From NCBI RefSeq assembly GCF_040219215.1, contig NZ_JAVJSX010000008.1, positions 806,001-870,000 on the forward strand: 64,000 bases of DNA. Reading direction: 5' to 3'. The notes below the pieces were generated by a model. It searched no databases. It was not told the origin of the DNA and worked only from the letters and a program-made list of their open reading frames with translations. Each line of letters begins with the position of its first letter. Position 1 is the stretch's first letter. A program made the position numbers and the translations under genes. The DNA comes from Thalassobaculum_A sp040219215 (lineage in GTDB: Bacteria > Pseudomonadota > Alphaproteobacteria > Thalassobaculales > Thalassobaculaceae). Below, piece after piece: positions 35,395-43,005 of the stretch.

Positions 35395-35847
35395 ATGAGA
35401 AAGCTGGCAGTTCTTCTGGCGGCTCTCGCCGTCATGGCCCTGCAGGTCGGAACGGCGACAGCCGAGAGCCGGTACGGGAAGCAGAAGGTCGTCTACCACA
35501 TCAACTACACGGGTGGCGAAGAGGACAAGGCGTACCGTGCCGCCCTGCGCAACATCCAGAACCACATCAACGCCGTTGGCGCCGACAACATGGACATCAA
35601 GGTAGTCCTGCACGGCAATGGCGTATCGCTCTTGAAGAGTGCCGTGTCGAACCAGAAGCTGCAGGGCGACGTGCTCGGCCTCAAGGCCCACCGGGTAGCA
35701 TTCAACGTCTGCAACAACACCCTGGTCGGCCGCAAGATCGACTACACCAAGGATCTGTTCGAGGTCTTCGACGACGACATCGTCCCCAGCGGGGTTGCCG
35801 AACTGTCGCACCTGCAGCAGCAGGGCTACACCTACATCAAGCCGTGA
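35395..35847 (+). CDS. Secreted DsrE-family protein
   Basis: 150 aa with a signal peptide (MRKLAVLLAALAVMALQVGTATA) and a DsrE/F-like domain: KVVYHINYTGGEEDKAYRAALRNIQNHINAVGADNMDIKVVLHGNGVSLL and AFNVCNNTLVGRKID with one conserved Cys. Periplasmic DsrE proteins occur in sulphur-oxidising and sulphur-handling bacteria. AGGAAAGGA precedes the ATG at 35395. Standing alone, its partner is unknown. Confidence 0.83.
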   Translation: MRKLAVLLAALAVMALQVGTATAESRYGKQKVVYHINYTGGEEDKAYRAALRNIQNHINAVGADNMDIKVVLHGNGVSLLKSAVSNQKLQGDVLGLKAHRVAFNVCNNTLVGRKIDYTKDLFEVFDDDIVPSGVAELSHLQQQGYTYIKP

Positions 35848-35853
35848 CGGCCG

Positions 35854-35884
35854 CCGCCGCGGCACCCGGTGGAGGCCGCGGCGG
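35854..35884. terminator. GC-rich hairpin between convergent genes
   Basis: Perfect 10-bp arms CCGCCGCGGC (35854-35863) and GCCGCGGCGG (35875-35884) with an 11-base loop, placed between the ends of the DsrE and DUF1244 genes. No T tract follows on either strand, so a terminator role is only likely from position. Confidence 0.45.
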
Positions 35885-35911
35885 ACTGCCCGGGCCGACG
35901 ATGGCCCCGGC

Positions 35912-36226
35912 TCAATGCCCTGGATTGGCGGCGGCGAACTTGGTCTTCTGCTCGTGCGTTGCCTCGTTCTGGTGCTTGGCCTTCCATTCCGGGTAGGGCA
36001 TGCCGTAGACGATCTCGCGGGCCTGCTCGTAGTCGATGTCCAGGCCCTTCTCATCGGCCGCTGCTCGGTACCATTTCGACAGGCAGTTCCGGCAGAACCC
36101 GGCGAGGTTCATCAGGTCGATGTTCTGCACGTCGGTACGCTCGCGCAGGTGTTCCACCAGGGTGCGGAACGCAGCGGCCTCCAACTCTGTGCGGGTCTGC
36201 TTGTCGAGGTTCTGGTCGGCGGCCAT
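35912..36226 (-). CDS. DUF1244 protein
   Basis: 104 aa. The family pattern is clear: AAAFRTLVEHLRERTDVQNIDLMNLAGFCRNCLSKWYRAAADEKGLDIDYEQAREIVYGMPYPEWKAKHQ, with the CRNC pair that may bind metal. Short helical proteins of this kind are common in alphaproteobacteria and have no assigned function. Confidence 0.88.
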   Translation of the reverse strand: MAADQNLDKQTRTELEAAAFRTLVEHLRERTDVQNIDLMNLAGFCRNCLSKWYRAAADEKGLDIDYEQAREIVYGMPYPEWKAKHQNEATHEQKTKFAAANPGH

Positions 36227-36292
36227 CGGGTCTCTCCATGCGGTCGTGGTGTATAGGGAATATCGGTGGTCGGGGCGGGTTTCGCTACCCCC

Positions 36293-37069
36293 TCAGCCGG
36301 GCAGGCCCTGTTCCAGCAAGGCATCAAGCGCGTCGCCGAAGCGCCCGGCCCAGGCGTCGGCACCATCGGGATCTGACACCAGATCCTGGCGGAACTCCGG
36401 CGTGATGTTGTGCAGGCCGCGCCGCTCGGCGTGCACCGGGATGGTGTAGCCCTCCGGACTGCCGCCGGAATACGGCTGGTTGGCGCCGACCACCGCGTCG
36501 GGGTTCAGTTTGGCGAACAGCATGATCATTGGCGCCGTCGCCCGGTCGTCGGCGCCCCACAGGAAGCCGATGTGCCAGGGCCGCTCGCCGCCGTTGTCCC
36601 TCAGCCTGGGCGTGAAACTGTGCAGGGCTATCACCAGCGGCCGGGTGCCGGTTGCGACGACACGGTCCAGATGCCAGGTGATCGCCGCATGGTACGGCGC
36701 GAACAGCGCGTCGTAGCGCGCCTGCCTGGCCGCGTCGTCCAGCGCGTGGTTGCCGGGCACCGCTGTGCCGTCCGAGACCGCGGGGATCGAGCCCGGGGTG
36801 AACGGCACGCGATTGCAGTCGACCACCAGCCGCGAGTAGCTGGTGGCGATCATCGGCGCATCGAACCGTTCGGTCAGGCGCCTGCCGATCCGCGCAATGC
36901 CGGGGTCGTAGGCGATGTGGCGCGCCAGTTCGTCGTCCGGCAGGCCAAGCCGGTTCAGGCCGGCCGGCACCTGATTGGAATCGTGATCGGACACCAGCAG
37001 GATCGGCGCGCGGCCGTCCGGATTCTCGATCCGGAACGCCGGCGGATCGTCGGGTGACAGCAGGGACAA
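36293..37069 (-). CDS. N-formylglutamate amidohydrolase family protein
   Basis: 258 aa zinc hydrolase of the N-formylglutamate deformylase family (last step of one histidine degradation route). Motifs: ILLVSDHDSNQVPAGL (metal-binding region), ATSYSRLVVDCNRVPFTPGSIP, VIALHSFTPRL and HIGFLWGADDR. The DSN wording differs from HutG proper, so this belongs to the broader FGase group of unknown substrate. It follows a DUF1028 gene by 17 bp on the same strand. Confidence 0.87.
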   Translation of the reverse strand: MSLLSPDDPPAFRIENPDGRAPILLVSDHDSNQVPAGLNRLGLPDDELARHIAYDPGIARIGRRLTERFDAPMIATSYSRLVVDCNRVPFTPGSIPAVSDGTAVPGNHALDDAARQARYDALFAPYHAAITWHLDRVVATGTRPLVIALHSFTPRLRDNGGERPWHIGFLWGADDRATAPMIMLFAKLNPDAVVGANQPYSGGSPEGYTIPVHAERRGLHNITPEFRQDLVSDPDGADAWAGRFGDALDALLEQGLPG

Positions 37070-37086
37070 CTCGGTCTCCAGAGGGT

Positions 37087-37785
37087 TCAGGCCGATCGCT
37101 GCAGCTCGGCGTGCCGGCGCATCAGGTCCTTGTTGTTCGGAACCGCGTCCGGATCAATGGCGCGCATCCGGGTTCCCTCCGCATCCGGAGCGTAGGCGGC
37201 CGCCAATGCGGCGAGGTCGCCGATCGGGTCGCTGGAGCGGTCGACCCGCAGGTCCATCCAGGCGAAGGCGTCGTCACGTACGATCAGCAGGGCGGCGGAG
37301 CCAAGCGGATCGAGCTCACCGCCGGCCGACAGGCCCGCGGTCAAGGCCGACACAAGCCGGGTCTCCATCGGAGCCGTGCGGTCGTCGAGGAAGGCATCGA
37401 GCATGGCCTGGGGGATAGCCTCGCTGCGCAGGATGTTGCCGATCGCGATGGCGCCGTCGGCGGCAGCGTGGCCGTGCCAGGAATAGATCGCGTCGCCGTG
37501 GAACGCGGCCGTGCGCCCGGCCGCATCGACTACCGCGATCTGCCGCCATTTGGCGTCGTCGCGTCCCTCGGTCAGGGCGGCCACGGTCTGCTCGGCGGTC
37601 AGTCCGCGCTCCAGCAGCTGCAGGCCGAGCGGGCCGAGCCGAGGGTCGGTGCGGTGCTGGGTCAGGACGGCGCCGACGCCGGCTAACGCGTAGGGGCAGC
37701 GGGCGCCGACGCACAGGCCCGAGGTGGTGACGGCCAGCCCGAAGGCACCGGTCAGCGGGTCGCGGGCGGCGATCGAGAAGGTCAT
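37087..37785 (-). CDS. DUF1028 protein (Ntn-hydrolase-like), copy 1
   Basis: 232 aa. DUF1028 is predicted to have the Ntn-hydrolase fold. Hallmarks: MTFSIAARDPLTGAFGLAVTTSGLCVGARCPYALAGVGAVLTQHRTDPRLGPLGLQLLERG at the N-terminus and LIVRDDAFAWMDLRVDRSSDPIGDL near the end. It lacks the C-terminal peptidoglycan-binding extension of longer relatives. Cotranscribed with the amidohydrolase gene, it may act on an acylated amino acid. Two paralogues occur in the window. Confidence 0.87.
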   Translation of the reverse strand: MTFSIAARDPLTGAFGLAVTTSGLCVGARCPYALAGVGAVLTQHRTDPRLGPLGLQLLERGLTAEQTVAALTEGRDDAKWRQIAVVDAAGRTAAFHGDAIYSWHGHAAADGAIAIGNILRSEAIPQAMLDAFLDDRTAPMETRLVSALTAGLSAGGELDPLGSAALLIVRDDAFAWMDLRVDRSSDPIGDLAALAAAYAPDAEGTRMRAIDPDAVPNNKDLMRRHAELQRSA

Positions 37786-37875
37786 GGGGCGAGGCTCCGG
37801 CGTGACGCGGGCGCGACGGTGCGCTAAGGACGGTTGGCGAATCCAACCACAGGAGGGCGCCGTGAACCAGATCGA

Positions 37876-39117
37876 ATGGAGCGGGTGAGGGTGGCGTTGC
37901 GCGTTCTGTTCGGGTGGGAGTTCGGTGCCGGCCTTGGCCATCTGACGCGATTCAGGCCGATCGGTGATCGGCTGGTGGCGGCCGGGGCCGAAGTGGTGCT
38001 GGCGCTGCAGGACGTCGACCGGGCCGGACCGTTCCTGGATCCGGCGACCGGCCGGCCGCGGCCGGGCTACCGCCTGCTGCAGGCGCCGCGCTGGAACATC
38101 CCGTCCGACCCGGCGATCCGCAAGATTCCGACCCACAGCTTCGCGGACGTGCTGCGGCTGATCGGCTACGGCCACCGTGCCGCCCTGGCTCACCGGCTGA
38201 CCGCCTGGGAGGGGTTGCTCGATACGATCCGCCCGGACCTGGTGATGGGCGACTTCTCGCCGACCCTGAACCTGGCGGCGCGCGGCCGGGTGCCGCGGGT
38301 CGTGATCGGCAACGGCTACACGATCCCGCCGGCGGGCCGGCCGATGCCGCCGATCCGGCCCTGGCAGGATGCGCTGGAGCCGTTCAGCGTGCGGCACGAG
38401 GCCGAGTTGCTGGATGCCGCCAATACAGGGCTGCGCGCCCGCGGCTCGGCGCCGATCGACCATCTGGCCGACGCGCTGCACGGCGACACCACCTTCGTGT
38501 TCTCGCTGCCGATGGTCGATCCGTACGCTCGATACCGGCCGGAGCCGACCCTGGCACCGTTCAACATGCCGCGCGGCATCAAGCCGCTGCCGTGGAGCCA
38601 GCGCCGCAAGGACGGGGTGTTCCTGTACATGCCTGGCGCCCACACCCGCACGCGGCTGGCGCTGGATGCCTTGGCAAGCGCCGGGGTGGCGGGAGAGGCC
38701 TATGTCAGCGACCTGCCGGAAGCGGCGGTGCGGGAATTGGCCAAGCCCGGACTGGCAATGCACACCACACCCCAGGATTTCGCCGCCGTCATGCCGGCGG
38801 CCCGGCTGGTGATCCACCATGGCGGCCTGTCAACCGCGGTTGCCGCCCTGATGGCGGGCACGCCGCAGCTCATCCTGCCGTGGAACCTGGAGCATCTGGT
38901 GACGGCGCGCGGGGTGGAGGCGACCGGCGGCGCTGCGGTGGCATCCGCCGACGACCTGGACGCCGGCAAACTGGCGAACGCGATCCGCAATCTGCTGGCC
39001 GATCCGACGCGCGCCCGCAAGGCCGCCGCCGCGGCGGCCACCGTCGACCTCGGCGATCCGGAGGCCGGCGTCGCGGCGGTGCTGGCCGAGGTGCAGTGCC
39101 GGGCCGGCATCGCCTGA
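37876..39117 (+). CDS. Glycosyltransferase-like protein (UGT/MurG fold)
   Basis: 413 aa. FGWEFGAGLGHLTRFRPIGDRLVAAGAEVVLALQDVDRA at the N-terminus and the C-terminal donor-binding region PAARLVIHHGGLSTAVAALMAGTPQLILPWNLEHLVTARGVEATGGA match UDP-glycosyltransferases of GT-B fold. IHHGGLST is the place of the donor-contacting HxGG motif. Donor and acceptor are unknown. ATG 37876 is chosen; a GTG 9 bases downstream is an alternative. Confidence 0.8.
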   Translation: MERVRVALRVLFGWEFGAGLGHLTRFRPIGDRLVAAGAEVVLALQDVDRAGPFLDPATGRPRPGYRLLQAPRWNIPSDPAIRKIPTHSFADVLRLIGYGHRAALAHRLTAWEGLLDTIRPDLVMGDFSPTLNLAARGRVPRVVIGNGYTIPPAGRPMPPIRPWQDALEPFSVRHEAELLDAANTGLRARGSAPIDHLADALHGDTTFVFSLPMVDPYARYRPEPTLAPFNMPRGIKPLPWSQRRKDGVFLYMPGAHTRTRLALDALASAGVAGEAYVSDLPEAAVRELAKPGLAMHTTPQDFAAVMPAARLVIHHGGLSTAVAALMAGTPQLILPWNLEHLVTARGVEATGGAAVASADDLDAGKLANAIRNLLADPTRARKAAAAAATVDLGDPEAGVAAVLAEVQCRAGIA

Positions 39118-39138
39118 TACCGGCCCCAGGGTTTGGCT

Positions 39139-39630
39139 TCAGTCGTCGGCGCCGGTCTCGTTGGCTTCCGACTGCAGATGCGTGAAGTGCTCGGGGCCGA
39201 TGCGGCCGAGCAGGTCGAGTTGGGTTTCCAGGTAGTCGACATGCTCCTCCTCGGCGTCGAGGATCTTCCGGAACAGGTCGCGGGAGACGTAGTCCTGGAC
39301 CGACTCGGCGTGGAGAATCGCGGCCTTGAGGTCGGGGATGCCCTTGTGCTCAAGCCGCAGGTCGCACTCCAGGATCTCCTTCACCGACTCGCCGATCTGG
39401 AGTTTGTCGAGTTCCTGCAGGTTCGGCAGGCCTTCCAGGAACAGCACGCGCTTGATCAGCCAGTCGGCGTGCCGCATCTCCTCCAGCGACTCGTCGTATT
39501 CGTGCTTCGCCAGCTTCGACACGCCCCAGTCGGCGAGGATCCGCGAATGCAGGAAGTACTGGTTGATCGCCGTCAACTCGTTCTTGAGGATGCGATTCAG
39601 GTGCTCGATGACCTTCTTGTCGCCCTTCAT
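39139..39630 (-). CDS. bfr: Bacterioferritin
   Basis: 163 aa iron-storage subunit of the 24-mer. Ferroxidase ligands Glu18, Glu51 and His54 and the heme-ligand Met52 are in register with E. coli Bfr; LEGLPNLQELDKLQIGESVKEILECDL and DAEEEHVDYLETQLDLL complete the fold. An AT-rich control region with a Fur-like site lies upstream. The partner ferredoxin gene bfd is about 2.5 kb away on the same strand. Confidence 0.96.
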   Translation of the reverse strand: MKGDKKVIEHLNRILKNELTAINQYFLHSRILADWGVSKLAKHEYDESLEEMRHADWLIKRVLFLEGLPNLQELDKLQIGESVKEILECDLRLEHKGIPDLKAAILHAESVQDYVSRDLFRKILDAEEEHVDYLETQLDLLGRIGPEHFTHLQSEANETGADD

Positions 39631-39716
39631 GGCAAAAATCCTTCTCGATGAAAACGTCGCAAGGATACTCTCAGATGGCTTGTTCGAAAATAATCTTTAT
39701 AAAATAAATACTTAAC

Positions 39717-39731
39717 TGATAATCACTTGCA
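39717..39731. promoter_or_regulatory. Possible Fur-type iron box
   Basis: TGATAATCACTTGCA matches 12 of 15 positions of the 7-1-7 Fur site (TGATAATNATTATCA). It lies in an AT-rich gap between bfr and a divergent hydrolase gene. Iron control of bfr makes it plausible; the match alone is modest. Confidence 0.35.
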
Positions 39732-39751
39732 TTAACCAGTTGGAGGCGACC

Positions 39752-40486
39752 GTGTCGGACGCGTCGGCAAGAGACGGCAACACCCTGGTTCTGTTGCCGG
39801 GTTTCATGTGCGACGCCGACCTGTGGACTGATGTGACCCCGCACCTCGACACGCGTTGGCGAGCCGAACACGGCGATCTGTTCCAGGATTCCTCGATCGA
39901 AGCGATGGCGGCCCGGGTGCTGGCGGCGGCGCCGCGACGCTTCGTGGCGGTCGGGTTCTCCATGGGCGGGTTCGTCGCGCGCGAGATGGCGCTCCGCGCG
40001 CCGGAGCGGATAAGCGCGCTGGTCCTGATCGCCACCTCGGCCATGGGCACGTCGCCGGAACGCTCGGCCGTGAACCGGCAGCGGCGGGCGAGGATTGCCG
40101 ACGCGCCGTTCCGCGGTCTGTCCCGCACCGACTTGCGGCGTGCCCTGCACCCGTCGCGCCAGGGCGAGGAACGACTGGTGGAGCGGATGCTGGCCATGGG
40201 CGCTCGGCTCGGCAAGGACGTGCTGCTGCGGCAACTTGCGGCCGAGCGCGAGGACGGGCATGGCCGGCTGAAGGACATCGGCTGCCCGACTTTGGTGATC
40301 GCTGCCGACGCCGATGCTCTGCGGCCGCGCGGCGAGACCGACCGTCTGGCTGCCGGCATACCCGGCGCCCGCTACGAGATCATCGCCGATTGCGGACACA
40401 TGATCCCGATGGAGCGGCCGGCAGCGCTGGCCGAACAGCTGAACGGCTGGCTGCCTCAGGCGGTGCCGGCAACCGCCAGCGGTTGA
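39752..40486 (+). CDS. Alpha/beta hydrolase
   Basis: 244 aa. LVLLPGFMCDADLWTDV holds the oxyanion region, AVGFSMGGFVAREMALRAPERI the nucleophile elbow (Ser in GFSMGG), LVIAADADALRP the acid and DCGHMIPMERP the catalytic His. The substrate is unknown. GTG 39752 is chosen because GGAGG lies just before it. Divergent from bfr. The end overlaps the convergent GST gene by 31 bp. Confidence 0.87.
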   Translation: MSDASARDGNTLVLLPGFMCDADLWTDVTPHLDTRWRAEHGDLFQDSSIEAMAARVLAAAPRRFVAVGFSMGGFVAREMALRAPERISALVLIATSAMGTSPERSAVNRQRRARIADAPFRGLSRTDLRRALHPSRQGEERLVERMLAMGARLGKDVLLRQLAAEREDGHGRLKDIGCPTLVIAADADALRPRGETDRLAAGIPGARYEIIADCGHMIPMERPAALAEQLNGWLPQAVPATASG

Positions 40487-41148
40487 TCCATCAGCCGGGA
40501 CAGGTGCGATCCGCGCCGGCGCAGGAAGTCCAGCAGGCGGGCCGGGTAGTCGACGGCAACCGCGGAACGGACCGACGGACGTGCCGCCAGCGCGGTCCGG
40601 TAGGCGGCAACCCTGCGGGCGCCGTCCTGCAGGCCGAAGGCGCCGATCGCCTCGAACGCGTCGAGATAGCGGAACACCGGCGCCCAGGCCGCGTCGACCA
40701 GACGGAACGCGGGGCCGGAAAAGTACGGGCCTTCGCCAAGACCGTCGTTCAGACGGGCCAGCCGGTCGGCGAGCGCCGTTCGCTTGGCTTCAAAGACCGG
40801 TGCGTCGGGAGCGGCGTACAGCCCGGCGATCGTGTCGAGCGTGGCGGACGCCATTTCGATCCAGGCGCGGTGCCGGGCCTTGTCCAGCGGGTCGGCCGGG
40901 TGCATCGGGCCACCGGTCACTTCCTCCAGGTACTCCACGATCACCGCCGACTCGAACAGCGCAGCGTCGCCGACCTGCAGCACCGGCACCCGGCCGAGCG
41001 GGGAGACCGCGCGGAACCAGTCGGGCTTGCTGGCCAGATCGATGTCGATGCGGCGGAACGGCACGGCCTTTTCGGTCAGGGTGATGACGGCGCGCTGCAC
41101 ATACGGACACAGCGCGTGGCTGATCAGGACATAGGGTTCGGTTGTCAC
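40456..41148 (-). CDS. Glutathione S-transferase family protein
   Basis: 230 aa. The thioredoxin-like N-terminal domain has ISHALCPYVQRAVITLTEKAVPFRRIDIDL with CPY in place of the usual catalytic Ser/Tyr, followed by SPLGRVPVLQVGDAALFESAVIVEYLEE for glutathione binding. This CPxV/Y pattern matches omega- or beta-like GSTs with thiol transferase activity. The start is GTG. It is 17 bp downstream of the DoxX gene and probably cotranscribed. Confidence 0.87.
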   Translation of the reverse strand: MTTEPYVLISHALCPYVQRAVITLTEKAVPFRRIDIDLASKPDWFRAVSPLGRVPVLQVGDAALFESAVIVEYLEEVTGGPMHPADPLDKARHRAWIEMASATLDTIAGLYAAPDAPVFEAKRTALADRLARLNDGLGEGPYFSGPAFRLVDAAWAPVFRYLDAFEAIGAFGLQDGARRVAAYRTALAARPSVRSAVAVDYPARLLDFLRRRGSHLSRLMDQPLAVAGTA

Positions 41149-41165
41149 GACGGTTTCTTCCTTCC

Positions 41166-41597
41166 TCAAACTGGAATGGCGCGGCGCAGAGCGCCGAGCG
41201 ACGGGGTGCGACGGGCGGCCCAGGCGCCGTCGCCGATCAGGGCCTGGGCGATCGACGCCACGATCAGGTAGGCCGGGTACTCCCAGCCGCCGCCGGTGTT
41301 CGTGAACAGCCAGCCGTTCGGCAGGTGGGTCCACATGGCGACCGCCAGGATCGGGATCAGGATGGGCGCCACCAGCCGCGGCCACACGCCGAGGATGAGG
41401 GCGGTACCGCCGACGATCTCTAGCACCAGGACCGGACCGGCCAGGAAGCCGGGAAGGCCGAGGCCGTCCAGCCAGGCGGCGAAGCCGGGGACCGTGAACA
41501 CAACGATCTTCATGAGCGCGTGCGACAGCCACATGGCACCGAGCGCGAGACGGAGAAGCAGGGCGCCGATCGAGACGGCGCCGTCATCCGGAGACAT
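41166..41597 (-). CDS. DoxX-family membrane protein
   Basis: 143 aa with four membrane segments (IGALLLRLALGAMWLSHALMKI, LAGPVLVLEIVGGTALILGVW, LVAPILIPILAVAMWTHL, YPAYLIVASIAQALIG). DoxX proteins are often induced under thiol or electrophile stress. Divergent from a MarR gene with clear repeats between, and followed by a GST gene: a redox or electrophile response unit is likely. Confidence 0.87.
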   Translation of the reverse strand: MSPDDGAVSIGALLLRLALGAMWLSHALMKIVVFTVPGFAAWLDGLGLPGFLAGPVLVLEIVGGTALILGVWPRLVAPILIPILAVAMWTHLPNGWLFTNTGGGWEYPAYLIVASIAQALIGDGAWAARRTPSLGALRRAIPV

Positions 41598-41630
41598 CGC
41601 AAACCTCCATGTTAGATGCGATTGCATGAA

Positions 41631-41680
41631 TAAATATGCAAATGCATTTAACTGTCAAGATTGATGCAGATGCATATTTA
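41631..41680. promoter_or_regulatory. MarR-type operator region with nested repeats
   Basis: Arms TAAATATGCA (41631-41640) and TGCATATTTA (41671-41680) are exact reverse complements. Between them AAATGCATTT (41640-41649) is a perfect palindrome, and further TGCA elements occur at 41623 and 41665. The region is the shared control space of doxX-gst and the MarR gene. Confidence 0.6.
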
Positions 41681-41695
41681 TCCGATACTCCGGGC

Positions 41696-42136
41696 ATGAA
41701 CGGGAAACCATCCGATGCCGCGGTGTCCGCCTGGGTCGCCCTGGTGCGCGCCGGCCAGAGCGTGCTGGCGGCGGTCGAGGCCGACCTGAAGACGGCGGGG
41801 TTTCCGCCACTCGCCTGGTATGACGCGCTGCTGGAACTGCGGGGTGCCGGCGAGACGGGGTTGCGGCCGGTGGATCTGGAGCGCCGGATGCTGCTGGCGC
41901 AGTACAACGTGTCCCGGCTGGTCGATCGGCTGGTGCGTGCCGGGCATGTCGCGCGTCGGCCCTGCCCGGAGGATGCGCGCGCCAGCCTGCTGACCGTGAC
42001 GCCGGCCGGGCGGGATCTGCAGAAGCGGATGTGGCCGGCCTACGCGGCGGCGATCGAGCGGCACCTTGGGGCCAGGCTCAGCGACGGCGAGGCAACGGAA
42101 CTCGCCCGGTTGCTGGGCAGCCTGCGGAAGGGCTGA
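41696..42136 (+). CDS. MarR-family transcriptional regulator
   Basis: 146 aa. Winged helix at about 40-110 (AWYDALLELRGAGETGLRPVDLERRMLLAQYNVSRLVDRLVRAGHVARRPCPEDARASLLTVTPAGRDL) with dimer helices at both ends. ATG at 41696 is the family start. A single Cys (RPCPED) in the wing could sense electrophiles. It likely represses itself and the divergent doxX-gst unit. Confidence 0.9.
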   Translation: MNGKPSDAAVSAWVALVRAGQSVLAAVEADLKTAGFPPLAWYDALLELRGAGETGLRPVDLERRMLLAQYNVSRLVDRLVRAGHVARRPCPEDARASLLTVTPAGRDLQKRMWPAYAAAIERHLGARLSDGEATELARLLGSLRKG

Positions 42137-42149
42137 GCCGAAGCCGGGT

Positions 42150-42374
42150 TCAGGCGATGGCCGGTTCGGCCGGCATGCCGAACGGCCGCGCCGCCTCGGC
42201 CGGACTCTGCAGAGCATGCCGGTCGGTGATCATCTCGCGGATCATGTCCTTGCACTTGCCGCATTGCGGGACGGCCTGCAGGGTCTTGTAGACTTGGCCG
42301 ACGGTGTGGGCGCCGGTGTCGATCGCGCGGTTCACGTCGCGGTCGGTGAAGGCGTTGCAGAGACAGACGTACAT
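42150..42374 (-). CDS. bfd: Bacterioferritin-associated ferredoxin
   Basis: 74 aa [2Fe-2S] protein. Cys4 and Cys6 (YVCLCNAF) with Cys38 and Cys41 (QCGKC) form the cluster in the Bfd fold. It reduces the iron core of bacterioferritin so that iron can leave. The C-terminal 22 residues are an Ala/Pro-rich extension. Normally next to bfr; here five genes lie between them. Confidence 0.93.
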   Translation of the reverse strand: MYVCLCNAFTDRDVNRAIDTGAHTVGQVYKTLQAVPQCGKCKDMIREMITDRHALQSPAEAARPFGMPAEPAIA

Positions 42375-42446
42375 GCGGCATCCCTCAAGGAAGTCACGCT
42401 AACCTGTCTCTGCTGCGAACGATTGTCAATATCAGACGTTTGCGGG

Positions 42447-42917
42447 TCAGACGGCGTGAGCGCGCTTGAGGGCGGCGATGTCGAGCTTGGTCATCGTCAG
42501 TATCGCCTCCATCACCCGGTTGGACTTCACCGGGTCGGGATCGCTCATCAATTCGCCGAGCACCGTCGGTACAATCTGCCAGGACACCCCGAACTTGTCC
42601 TTGAGCCAGCCGCACTGGCTGGTCTGGCCGCCGTCGCTCAATTGTTCCCACAGGCGGTCGATCTCCGCCTGATCGTCGCAGTCGACCATGAACGAGACCG
42701 CCTCATTGAACTTGAAGTGGGGACCGCCGTTGAGTGCCTTGAACGGTTGGCCGTCGAGTTCGAACGACGCCACCATCACGCTGCCCTTCGGCCCGGGGCC
42801 GGTGTCGCCATAGCGCGAGACCGCGCCGATCTTGGAGTTCTTGAAGATCGAGGCGTAGAAATTCATCGCCTCCTCGGCCTGGGTGTCGAACCACAGAAAC
42901 GGGGTGATCCTGTGCAT
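42447..42917 (-). CDS. PhnB/VOC-family protein (3-demethylubiquinone methyltransferase-like fold)
   Basis: 156 aa: ITPFLWFDTQAEEAMNFYASIFKNSKIGAVSRYGDTGPGPKGSVMVASFELDGQPFKALNGGPHFKFNEAVSFMVDCDDQAEIDRLWEQLSDGG and CGWLKDKFGVSWQIVPTVLGELM. The family is often mislabelled as 3-demethylubiquinone-9 methyltransferase; it is a VOC-fold protein of unknown substrate. ATG at 42917 has AAGGA upstream. Confidence 0.88.
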   Translation of the reverse strand: MHRITPFLWFDTQAEEAMNFYASIFKNSKIGAVSRYGDTGPGPKGSVMVASFELDGQPFKALNGGPHFKFNEAVSFMVDCDDQAEIDRLWEQLSDGGQTSQCGWLKDKFGVSWQIVPTVLGELMSDPDPVKSNRVMEAILTMTKLDIAALKRAHAV

Positions 42918-42949
42918 CGCTTCGTCCTTCAACGTGGATGATTGAATAA

Positions 42950-42961
42950 GTTGATATCAAC
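42950..42961. promoter_or_regulatory. 12-bp palindrome upstream of the PhnB-like gene
   Basis: GTTGATATCAAC is a perfect palindrome in an AT-rich patch 33 bp before the start. PhnB/AHSA1-type genes are often under ArsR control and bind such sites. No regulator gene is adjacent. Confidence 0.4.
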
Positions 42962-43005
42962 ATAATAAAACTAGACCCGTCAACCCCTAAGCGAACCGGG
43001 GTCGT

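Noticed and set aside
42447..42917. 3-demethylubiquinone methyltransferase (UbiG-like) function
   Set aside because: The label comes from an old misannotation; there is no SAM-binding motif, only a VOC fold.
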